Assembly (NCBI RefSeq): GCF_000189635.1
Contig: NW_002476426.1
Location: 310,001-374,000, forward strand
Reading direction: 5' to 3'
DNA length: 64,000 bases
From: Tetrahymena thermophila SB210
Taxonomy: Eukaryota > Ciliophora > Oligohymenophorea > Hymenostomatida > Tetrahymenidae
Both the position numbers and the translations under genes were made by a program. Shown here piece after piece: positions 53,535 through 64,000 of this stretch. A model generated the notes under the pieces. It ran no database searches and was not told the origin of the DNA. It saw nothing but the letters and a program-made list of their open reading frames with translations. Each line of letters starts with the position of its first letter. Position 1 is the stretch's first letter.

Positions 53535-54876
53535 AAATAAACTAATAAAAACAACAATTATTTATTTATTTATTTAACTAATTAATAAATTTATTTAATA
53601 ATTATTTTTTGATTTAAAAAAGATAACTCTTATTTTGTGTTTATAGGTTTCATTTACTGTTTTATATATGATATAATATAATTTTCATTTAAAAATTTGG
53701 TATTCAAAGTGTTAAACCTTAACCTATTAAATAAAAATCTGATAATAAAAATAAGAATATCTAATTTTTTGTGTTTATGTTAGAAAAAATAAATTAAAAA
53801 TTAAAAAAATTTTGTTTTCATTTAAAAGTTTTACATAATATTTAAATTGAAATTAATATAATTAATGTGTTATAATAAATAAGAAAAATTTAATTTATTT
53901 ACTTTTAGTCAATTAAGTGCTAAATATAGCATAATTTATATATTTTGTTCAAATTAATAATTAATTTCTCAAAAATATTGAAGATTTTTAAAAGTCTAAT
54001 TTCACCAAAATTTTATTCAAATTTTTATAAAATAATTTAAGATTATTTAAGGTGTAATATAAGCTAAATTTTATATGTATTAAATATATCAAATAACTTA
54101 TTAAAAATTTTTTAATTGAAGTAATAAATTTATTTCTTTGAGCAAATAATTGTTTAATAATATATTAAAATTTTAGAGCAATATTTATAATATTTTAGTT
54201 TTAATTTTATTGAAAAAATAAATAAATAAATAATTTTTTATGATTATATGTTTAAAAAAATTAAATTAATATTTTCAAATTGAGAGGGTTATCTATCTAG
54301 GCGCAAAAAATGAATATGGCATTTTTTGATAGATATTTTAAATGTATTGAATACATGATGATATAATAACAAAAAGCAATAATTTATTTAGGAATGAAAT
54401 ATTTATATTTAATTAGATAGTAAATTATTAGTACTTAAGTCTAAAAGATAAATGAAAATACATATATTTAACAAGAAAGATAAAAAAACAAGAAATATTA
54501 GGTCTCCTTTTAAAATTAACTTCTGAAAAAACTAAATTTTAAAAGTAAAAAGATAGCAATATCAATCAATAATTAAATAATATTAATAGAGAACTATTAT
54601 TTAAAAAATTATTAACTTATATTAATTAATATTAATAGTAGTTAAAGGGGTAGCGATCGTAAAATCAACTTCTAAATCAAAGTAAATTTTATCATATCAA
54701 GAAAATGATAGATAGAATTTTTAGATTATTTATGCTTTTTCAATGCATTTTTTGCTAATCAATTTAATATTTGTTAAATTTTCACATTATAAGTGAAAAA
54801 TAGTGAAAGGAAGTTGAAAGGGCATCATAATAGTAAGTTCATGGATTTTTAATAGGCTTAATAGTTCGAATTCTAA
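53535..54876. other. Intergenic spacer
   Basis: 1.3 kb of AT-rich sequence between two plus-strand genes. A short GC-richer patch (AAAGGGGTAGCGATCG near 54645) lies 0.2 kb before the HP1-like gene and could be regulatory. Nothing else is recognised. Confidence 0.5.
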
Positions 54877-57866
54877 ATGTCAAAAAAAAAGCAAACTAAA
54901 GGGAGAAGAAGGTATAAAAGGAATTTAAAAAAGGCAATAGAAGTTTCGCATTAGCAGTAAACTCAATTAGCTGATGGCTACTACGAGGTGGAGTCAATTT
55001 AAAAAATTAGGAGTTTTGGTAAATATGATCTGAGATTTTATATAAAGTGGAAAGGTTGGGAAGATACCGATAACACATGGGAGCCTTTTTAAAATGTTAG
55101 AAACTGCTACTTCAATTTAAAAGAGTTTTATGATAAATATAATGATAATAAAAAAATGACAGGTTCAGATGCTTGGAAGACTTTTGTGGGTTGTTTAAGG
55201 CGTGAGAATTTATTAGATGAAAAAGGGAAATTCGTAGAAACTATAAAACGCAAATACAACAAAAGAAAGCGGGCATTGTTAAAGGGCTCAAGTGATAATG
55301 AAAATGAGACAGATAGTGATGAAAATAAATCATCTGAAAATAAAGAATAAACTAGTTACGATAGCATTGTACATAAAACATAGCAGTTAGCAGGACTTAA
55401 GTTCGAAGACAATTAAGATGAAAACAATCATAACAATAGAAATCAAGATAAAAGCTATAGGGATAGAGATGGCATTAGATTGAGGAAAAAAATAACAAAA
55501 ATGAAAAAGAAAAATATTTAAAATGGATAATAGAATAAAGATGGCGATAGTGATTAGGAAGACAAAGTAGATAAAACTATTGAGAAGAGGAAACGTAAAT
55601 AGTATCAAAAAAGAAAATCTCTAAGCGATTAATTTAAAGATGAAGGCGGTTTATCTACGAAAGCAAAGAAGTTAAAAAGAACATATTCATCCACTCAATC
55701 GAAAAAAGAAAAAAGAAATAATGATGACAATGCTTTGCAATAAAATTAACAATAAATATAAATATAATAATAAGATATAGACCTTAAAATAGAAGAATAA
55801 GATGAAGCAGATATAGACGGTATCTTTAATGAGTTAGGCGCCAATTCTAAGAATTTATAAAATATAGTTGCATCAAATGAATAGAAAGGCAATTCTTTAG
55901 TTAAAAATAAAACTCAATTTTCCGAAGAAGCTTCAAAAAGAGAGTAATTATGAAAGATTTTCTTTACTTACAGTATTTAAAAATTAAAAATAAACGAAAA
56001 AAATATAAGAAAAATTAACATATATCTTAAAAAAGTACTTCAAAAGATGGCAATGAAAAATATATCGCATCGAATTCTTAAATTGAAAGCTAAAAGCAAC
56101 TCAAAGAAAGGGAAACAAATAGTGGATCTAATCTATCTGATGCATAAAAATAAATAAAAAACCAAGGTAAAGATTTCAGTGATGAAGAGGGAGAAAATGA
56201 GGAGTATGATGACGATGAAGAAGGAGAATAAGATGTAGAAGATGAAGAGGAAGAAGGAGAATTAGAAGAAGGATTAAATGAGGAAGAGAAAGAATAAGAT
56301 AATGACAATAATAACAATGCAGGATATGAAGAAAATGAGTTACAAAAATAGAATTCTTTAAATTTTAAAAGAGATTTTGCATAATTGTAAAATCAAAATT
56401 AGCTGGAAGGGAGTGAGTTAGAATCAAATCTTTAAAAAAAAAGAAAAAAAGAAACTAATGACTTAAATTCTACACATGTTTTATTAGAACAAAAGGAAGT
56501 TCTAGCTTCTCTATAAGAATTAGAACACTAACAATAACAATAGAGGTATATGCATGTTGAAAACAATCCATTTGGATCAAATAATAACATCGAATCAGAA
56601 CTCCTTCATAACGAAACAACATAAAGGAACAAGTTTAAGATTATTAATCAACTTGAAGATGGTAGTATTTCGGAAGGAAATGGCCCTCTGAAAAATTAAA
56701 TGATTAGTTCATTTGATAATTTTAATAATAGAGAGTAGATTAATAGCGAATAATATTTAGATAAATAAAGTCCAACTGGTTTATCTAATCTTCATTTTAG
56801 TGATTAGTAAAGGAATATACAACTTAGGAACTCTCTTTCTCATTAAAGCTATTTTAATAATAATAATAATAAAATATTTTGGTAAAACACTGTAATTCAA
56901 TAGGATATGATATCATCTGTTTAGGAATAGTAACCTATTGTTTAAGGTTCCGGAATATAGAGAATTATTTAAGATAAAGATAAAGCTAAATATTTTGAAG
57001 ATAAATAATATAATCAGCTATTATAATAATAAAATTAATATTCTAGCTTTCCTCATATAGAAAATTAATAAAATATATACTCAAGCAAATTAAATATAAA
57101 TGCCTAAAAATAGTTAAACGGGAACTCACCAATTATGATTGAAGATGACGAAGAAGAGATAGTTGAAAATTCAGAACTTCAATACAAGTTACATAACGAA
57201 AGAGATGACAAAGATAAATTTACTAAAATTCGCTTAGTTAAAAAGCATGACTCTGTAGAAATTTAAGACACTTAGCCATATAAACATATTACACAGTACT
57301 TAGATGAACTGCAATAGAAAAGAATACGCCCTAGTAATTATAATGACATCCAAGGGCAGTTAGGCGGTTTATCTAAAAGTTTGCATGAATTAAGCTAATA
57401 TAACTAGCCCGAAACAAAATAGCAATATTAAAAGTATAAAAAAGAATTATAGCAAATTCAATAAAATAATAAAAATGGAATTTAAAAATAAAATTCAAAT
57501 CAGAATTTAAATAACAATGGATCATAAAACAATATTCCACAATTTAATGAACAAACATATGAATAGTTTATAATTAGCTAATATTAGGAAATAAAGCACC
57601 TCAAAAATCCAGAAGTAAAGGATCCTTAAAAATCTATAAAATCATTGTATGAAGGTAATTTGTGTCTTAAAGATGAACCAAATAGAATTATAGCAATGGA
57701 TATACATCCTTACTTGATAGGGTAGTATATTTTTAAAGTTACTTGGGCTCCTCGTAAAAAAAAAGACTAACTTATAAGTAGCTGGGTTGAAGGTGATAAG
57801 CTCAAATTAAAATATCCTAATTTAGTTATTGAATTTTATGAGTCTTTTATTCGCTTTGTTGATTGA
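54877..57866 (+). CDS. HP1-like protein: chromodomain, long acidic linker, chromoshadow domain
   Basis: Two exons, 54877-55943 and 56036-57866, 965 residues. A very basic start is followed by a chromodomain at ~34-90: GYYEVESIQKIRSFGKYDLR, FYIKWKGWEDTDNTWEPFQN. The aromatic cage that reads methylated lysine is intact (Tyr36, Trp58, Trp61). The C-terminal ~80 residues match a chromoshadow domain: IIAMDIHPYLIGQYIFKVTW, then LKLKYPNLVIEFYESFIRFV. Between them lie ~800 residues of charged and Gln/Asn-rich linker with an unbroken acidic patch (EEYDDDEEGEQDVEDEEEEG). HP1 proteins bind H3K9/K27 methyl marks and dimerise through the shadow domain. In ciliates, relatives serve heterochromatin and the DNA elimination of macronuclear development, so a role in either is plausible. 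The intron acceptor (56035) was chosen for phase. Confidence 0.9.
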
Positions 57867-58633
57867 AACAGCAGAAACTCTTTTGTAAAATCTAATAAAT
57901 TTCTAAATAGTCTAAAGTATTCATTTTAAAAGTGATAATTATTTGATAAAGTGTTTTAAAATTATTAGAATGGGCATTCCTATTATTATGAATGTCTCCA
58001 ACCATTTTACTTACTTATTTAAACTAATATATTTTAATTACCTATTCAAATTAAATTTAATAATGATTGATATTTTATGGATATCGATTAAAATAATATT
58101 GTTGTAGTATTTATAATTCCATATTTCTTAACATTCTAAATTTAAGAAAGAGCTTTCATTTATGTTTTAAATTATGCCTTTTAAAATAAGACAATATGAA
58201 ATTTTTACTGACTTTTTATGATATAATTAATTTGATCTTTAGATAGATAGATCTTGAACCGATCAATCTGTGAATATCAAACTAAAATATAATTTAAAAT
58301 TGAAAAAATGATAATTTCTATTAATTTATTTAGTTTATGTGTATTGACTTCGAGTCTTTTAACTTAATCCATTCAAATTTAGATGCAAATAAAAATATAT
58401 CTTCAAGGATGCTTTGCTATCTCAAATCAAATTATTTATCTTTGAAATTATTTAAATTTCTAAACTGAATTGATTAAGATATAGTATTTTAATAAAAAGC
58501 ATGATATTTAATTAATTAAAAACCAATAAGATTTTGATTGATAAATAAATTCTGATTTTCAAAAATTTATTCAGATAAAAGTTTTACATTTAACAAGAAA
58601 AACTTCAATCATTATATAAATACCTTATTCAGT
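57867..58633. other. Intergenic spacer
   Basis: 0.77 kb of AT-rich sequence between plus-strand genes; contains a short GATA-like repeat (58241). No gene recognised. Confidence 0.5.
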
Positions 58634-61600
58634 ATGGCGCAATCAGTTACAAAGCAAATAGATAAATAAATTAATAATCCTCTCAAAACTAGCTACATCG
58701 GGAATGTAGAATTTAAGGATTACAGTAAATTATAAGAACAGGAGCTTAAAAAGATTAGAATATAATAAGTATATATTTTAATTTTGAAATTAAATCTCGT
58801 TGTTTATAAAATAATTTGCAAATCAAACTTGATTAATTGAAAAATATAATGAAGTATTTAGGTAATAAAACTATTTTTTATAGGTAAGATAGTAGGAAGC
58901 AGAGAAGACTAGAAAGAATCTTAAAACAAAAAAGGAGTTGGAAGAACAATAAAAATAAGAAGAATATATGAATTAGCAATTCTTAATATACTAATAGAAA
59001 TTGTAATTATAGTAAAAACTTTTAGAGGAAGCAGAAAAGCAAAAAAAGGAAATAGGGGAAAGTCATAGATAGGCATTAGAAGCAGAGAAACAAAGATTGA
59101 AAGATATAGAAGAATAAAAGTTGAGAGAAGAATAATTTTAAAAAAATTAGAAAATCAGAACATAATAGGCTGCTGATTGGGCAAAAAAAGAGTAAGAAAA
59201 ATTAGACTATAAGAAATCATTCAATAAATAGAGGATTGAAATGCTTGAAGAAATTTAAGAAAAAGAAAGATAAGAAGCATAAAATTACTAAAACTACATT
59301 AATAATTTACGTAAGCTTCATTTTTATAGATGATTTTTGCAAAGCTATCTTAAGAATCTGTGTACGAATAACGACTCTCAAGATAATTTTCAAATTTAAA
59401 AAGAGCGAAAATATTAATGAGAATTAAATAATATTTATATATTTTTATAAATATTTTAAAAGCTGAACCAGTCCAAGAAGATCCTTTACAATATGATGCT
59501 TACGAAAAGCAGGATAACAAAAAATCTTACTACAACAATATTGACTTTACTAAAACTTATTTTCATAACCCTGTAGTTATTAAGCATGAGGACGACAATC
59601 TTATTGAAAATGGTAGCATTTTAATTTTAAATTTCTTTTAAATTATTTCTGCTTCTAGTGAAATTTATAGTTACTTACTAGTTTTTAAATATAATTAATA
59701 GCTCTTGAAAATGCTAAAAAAGAATATGAAAAAACATAAATCAAGAATTTGGAATTATTGCAAACTAAAAAGCTTCGTAAATAAGAAGAGGAAGAGAGAG
59801 GAAGAGCAGCTTTGAAGATGACCTAAAATGAGAGAGTTCTTAGAGAATTTAGTTAAGAAATGGATAAGAAAAAGGCAGAGCTAGAATAAGATCGTATTAA
59901 ATAAACAGCTAATAATCCTAATCATAGCGAGAAGCCTGTCACTCATTTCTAAAAAGACATTTAGAAAAAGGCTGTAGTTGAAAAGGCATTTGAAAAGGAA
60001 TTTTTTGGAGAAAGAGCTGAATGGACACATGAAGAAATCAATGATAAAGAAAGAGATATTCATGCTAAGAAATAAAGCACCACTTTAAAAAAATCTTAAT
60101 CTTTGCAAAATGTTGACCCAAAAGAATTTGAAAAAAGAGCAGTTGAGAATGCCTAAAAAAAATCTAAAAATGTTAAAATATTTAGAAAGCCTCCCTTGGA
60201 CACTAATGTCTTTTAAGACAAATCTAAGAATAAAAAGAATGCTTCAAATTCGTAAGAGCAAAGAGAAGATGAGTAAGATAAGTAACATGAGAAAAATCAA
60301 ACTGAAGAAAGTTAAAAGAACTTGCAGCAATCTGCTGGTAAAAATTCTAGTATTTCCAACAACTTGGCTAGATCAATGAGTGACCAAAACAAAGAATAAA
60401 TTGATCCTAATATTCTTACTTAATCTCAAAATTAAGATAATAAATTCAGAAACAGCTACGATAGCTATGATATGAGTGATAGAAAAGTATCATAAGTAAC
60501 AAGCGATAGAAAAAAGAAGATTAGATTTGTTTCTCCCTAAAAAAGTAATTCGGACTCAGATTTTACAGATGAAGAAAACACTTTTGGTCAAAGAAGTGGA
60601 AGTAAAGACAACAATGTGAGATATAATAATTTTGTAAATAAATAAAATGATTAAAATAATACATTCTCTCCTTACAATAGTAATGGGTTTTCTGAAAAAG
60701 ATTAATAATCACTAAAAAATTCAAGTTAATAAAAATCTCTCTAATTCAATAAACAAGGAAGTAATTTCAACAATACAGGTGCCTACACAGCTTCTGGCAG
60801 CAACTAATCTTCTTAAAAAGAATAAAACTTAAATAGAAACGATATAAAGCAATATATTTTAGAATAAGAATAATATTTGAAGAAATTAGAAGATACAAGA
60901 AAGAACAGCAGAGAAAGAATCCGCTAAGAAGAAAATGCTTTACTTAGCACTTTAAATTAAGCCACTACAACCATGGATAATAAGAATAGATAAAATGATT
61001 TAATTCAACAACAATAGCAAGCTAAAAATTTCAATTTATCTTCTGTTTCAATTCCAGAAAAGAAGGCTATCTTTATTGAAGAAAACTCCTCTCATAACTC
61101 TTCATAAATAATCTCCCATAGCTAGAATCATTACGGTACCAATAATTAGTACAATAATTCTAATGGGTAAAAAAGATAAGTTGTCTATTCTAGCAATCCT
61201 GAAAAAACGAAAAAGGCAAATTAAATGCTTGATTAATTTTTAAACTCAAATTCAATTTAAAATTAATCTTATAACAATTATGATTCTTTTAATCAAAGAT
61301 CTTTGAATGAAGATTATGATGAGAGGGAAAATTTAGATTATGTTGAAGATACAGTTAAGTCATCCTTTAAGTAAACGTATAATAAAGAAAGTTAAATGTC
61401 ACAAGGGAAAAATAGTTAGAATAAAATGAACCCATTTATAAAACCTGATAATTTTTTGGGTTCTAGCGGTTATGAAAGTTAGAGCAGAGATTTTTCAGAT
61501 AGTAAAAACGATTTTACAGAAAGTATTAATGATGCAAGCAATAGCAAAAATATTAGAAACGATATAAGAAATAATCATTACCAAAGTGATTTTACTGAAA

Positions 61601-62974
61601 GTCAGCTTACTTCAAGCATAAATAACAACAATAATAATTATAACAATGAAAGCAGTATCAATTAACAATAAATTAACTCAAGTGTAAAAAATAGTTATAA
61701 GGGAAGCAAAAATTAAGAAAATCTTTTAGCCACCTTTTCACCTTCTAAGGATGTTTATAAGTAAGATTAATAATATAGAAATTATGAAGAAGAAGAAGAA
61801 AAAGGTTACAAATTTGGAAACACAACAGAGAGTAAATATAAGAATGATAGTTTTAAAAAATACTCTGGCCTAAGTAATAACAGTAATCTTCATAATAATC
61901 CTAGCAATATTTCTGAAAGTAGAAAATTAGGATTAAGCTAAAGCAAGGGTCCTAATAATAATTCTAAAGACCTTATAGAATTAACTGACTCCCTTCTAAC
62001 CTCAAATAACTTTAACAGCATTAATAAGAATAATAGCAGTCATTTGCGCTAAAACAATTTTAACTCATCATAGAACTTTTAGAATCACTCCTCTGAGCAC
62101 TACAATAAGCGCTCAGAGCTTTCTCCAAGTTCAGAGTTGAGTTACTCACTCTCTGAAATAGATAAGGTATTTAATTATTTTCATTAATTATTTTTTTTTT
62201 TTCATATAATCAAACATTTTAATGTAAAAATAATCTTACCACAACAATCTTTTTTAAATTACCTTATATACATAAATACCTTTGCAAAAGAGTAATCTAA
62301 AAAAAACAAGTTAAGTAAAAATTTAATTAAGATCTCAGCATTTTAACTACGTATTTTAGGCTGCAATCAAGCATCACATTTTTAACAATAAATAATAAAA
62401 ATCATAGACTATTTATTTTTAAATTTTCTTTTATTTATCCATTTGTTACATTCTTAAAAACCAAATTTTTTTTTGCAAAACAGAATACTTTAAGTTAATG
62501 AAAGCAAAGAAAAAACATTTATAAAAAAATCAACTTAAAAAATGATCAGTTTAAGCTTATTTAAAGCATTTAAAAACTTCAGATAATATTTTTAAAAAGT
62601 TCTTTGTAGATATAATTAGTTGATAATTTTATTTAAATTTTGTTCTATAACAATAGAGTGCTGATAAATTTAGAAGAGTAGAGTATATTCCTTAAAACTC
62701 AACTACACAAAAAAGAAACCTTTCTAACGAAAATAACTAATTTGAAAATAATTAAGATAGCTAAAGTAGGATTGGAACTGCAAAGTTTGGCCAGCCCTTA
62801 ATCAATTAAAACAAATCAGGAATCTCACAAAATTTAAATTCAAGAGATTCTCAAAAAGGTATACAAATGGATATTTAATTCAGAGAAGATGAAGAAGATG
62901 AAGAAACCTACAAATTAGATAGCCAAAATGTACTTAATTTTTTATTTTTTTCTCAAACTTTAGTGAATGAATGA
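58634..62974 (+). CDS. Coiled-coil and Ser/Asn-rich protein, unknown function
   Basis: Exons 58634-58768, 58884-59310, 59463-59612, 59702-62166 and 62657-62974 give 1164 residues in phase. Residues ~45-190 are a long, highly charged coiled coil (KLLEEAEKQKKEIGESHRQA, LEAEKQRLKDIEEQ). A second charged helix runs at ~245-390 (RKQEEEERGRAALKMTQNER; EFFGERAEWTHEEINDKERD). The remaining two thirds are Ser/Asn/Gln-rich without visible folds and finish in an acidic patch. The architecture recalls microtubule- or cilium-associated coiled-coil proteins, but I recognise no signature and make no assignment. The last exon could be extended or shortened, since GT occurs before the TGA at 62972. Confidence 0.75.
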
Positions 62975-63274
62975 TTACAGATATGAATAAAAATTAGTTT
63001 TTTTAAAGAAAAAAGATAATTTAAAATTGTAACTAAAAAATAAATGATAGGTGTGTGATTACTAATATATCATTAAATATTCTTTCAAAAAATACAAATC
63101 AAATCCCAAACAATACAAATTTAATTTTACTGATTACTTGGTAGCTTATTTGATTCAATAAATTATTAATTTAAAAATTTGATTTTATTTTATAGCATTT
63201 TAAAAATGAAAACTAATATGGCAAAATTTATTGGTTTTTGCTCTTAATTTTTGAAAAATTTTATCTTTACAATT
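62975..63274. other. Convergent intergenic spacer
   Basis: 0.3 kb of AT-rich sequence between the coiled-coil gene and the minus-strand gene at the right edge; nothing recognised. Confidence 0.4.
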
Positions 63275-64000
63275 TCATTACAAAAAATATTCTTAATTTA
63301 AATTGAAAGTTATCTCAAAAAAAAAGTATGAAAGAAAAAAAGATAAAAAGAAAATTAAATAAATAAATAAGTTTTTATTTTAAAGCTCATCCATCCTAAC
63401 AACAATCAAAAGATACAGACTTGTTTGAATTGTTTATTTTACACTTTTTATAAAAATTTGATAAAGAAATTTATTTTTCAAGATTAAACGGGAAGAAACT
63501 AAAAAAAATTTATTTATCACATCAAATCTAACTTTTTCAACTTACTGTTCATTAAATGATATTATGTCACTTAGTAGATTATCTGAGTCTCTAATAAGAT
63601 ACAGACAATTCTTTAATCTAAAATCAAGCTGTTTTTCTTTCTCTAATCATCCAAAGTTGATTTTCGAACAAGCAAAATTTAAAAAATAAAATCCGTATGG
63701 TTAATTGAATTGTTTAAATGTTAAAATGAAGTATTAACTCATTTCTGATTTTTAAAAGAAGTAAATTACAGTATCTAATCACAGAAAATCATTTTTCTAT
63801 ATATATACTTCAACTTTTTTTTGAAAAATAAAAATTTATTTTGCAACTATAATTGTTAATAAAATTAATCAGTAAAAAAAACAGACGAATCAACCACTTC
63901 GATAAATTATCTAAATAAACCTATATACATATTTATTATAAATAGAAATCTGAAAATGCTACTAGAGGAGAAGGTTAAGCAAGCTTAGCTGATTTATTTA
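63275..64000 (-). CDS. 3' end of an unidentified minus-strand gene, cut by window
   Basis: Three pieces join in phase on the minus strand: 64000-63963 (partial), 63642-63546 and 63395-63275, ending at TGA 63275-63277. The middle exon has good splice sites on both sides (TTAG before, GTAAGT after) and reads KEKQLDFRLKNCLYLIRDSD, a charged helical stretch; the last begins MDELQNKN and turns hydrophobic. No family is recognised. The evidence is only splice consensus, phase and amino-acid character. The edge could instead be the start of a plus-strand gene (ATG 63956, MLLEEKVKQAQLIYL). Confidence 0.4.

Noticed and set aside
56090-56317. Serine/proline-rich minus-strand frame
   Set aside because: It is the complement of the GAA/GAT acidic run in the HP1-like linker.

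Overview
This is AT-rich (well under 30% GC by eye) nuclear DNA from a ciliate, most likely a Tetrahymena-like oligohymenophorean macronuclear chromosome. In every gene TAA and TAG fall inside conserved domains at glutamine positions and only TGA ends the frame. Genes are split by short, very AT-rich introns (mostly about 45-350 bases, usually GTA...AG), and the coding islands stand out as slightly GC-richer blocks. Read with the standard code the window looks empty; read with TGA as the only stop it holds 17 protein-coding loci. I rebuilt exons by hand. For every complete gene the exon lengths sum to a multiple of three. There are no telomeric repeats, CRISPR arrays, insertion sequences or bacterial operons.

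Layout, left to right: a minus-strand protein with two cyclic-nucleotide-binding (CNB) domains, cut by the left edge (<1-4527); a myosin motor fused to IQ motifs and an RCC1 propeller (5429-12304); enolase (13596-15820); the histone chaperone HIRA (17161-20569); a small multi-pass membrane protein (minus, 21267-22491); CCZ1, the Rab7-exchange-factor subunit (23371-25155); two C/D-box snoRNAs (about 25915-26004 and 26293-26380) with guides matching 25S/28S rRNA; an OXA1/COX18-type mitochondrial insertase (26925-28078); a cGMP-dependent protein kinase with three CNB domains (minus, 28742-32308); a leucine-rich-repeat protein (34038-35594); a protein with an F5/8C-like domain and coiled coils (35985-39690); a diverged tandem repeat (39755-40560); a probable mitochondrial, possibly mitoribosomal, protein (40657-42715); a 164-residue coiled-coil protein (minus, 43709-44203); a metallo-beta-lactamase-like domain fused to two CNB domains (minus, 44456-47621); an SCP/Dullard-type phosphatase at the end of a very long Gln/Asn-rich chain (48564-53534); an HP1-like chromodomain plus chromoshadow protein (54877-57866); a coiled-coil/disordered protein (58634-62974); and the 3' part of a minus-strand gene entering from the right edge (63275->64000).

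The genes are individually transcribed and do not form one pathway. Three loci carry CNB domains (seven domains in all), two bear on chromatin (HIRA and the HP1-like protein), and two are probably imported into mitochondria. The observations most worth following are the snoRNA pair, the lactamase-like domain that has lost its metal ligands but kept CNB domains, and the myosin-RCC1 fusion. The long HP1-like linker and the duplicated spacer element come next.
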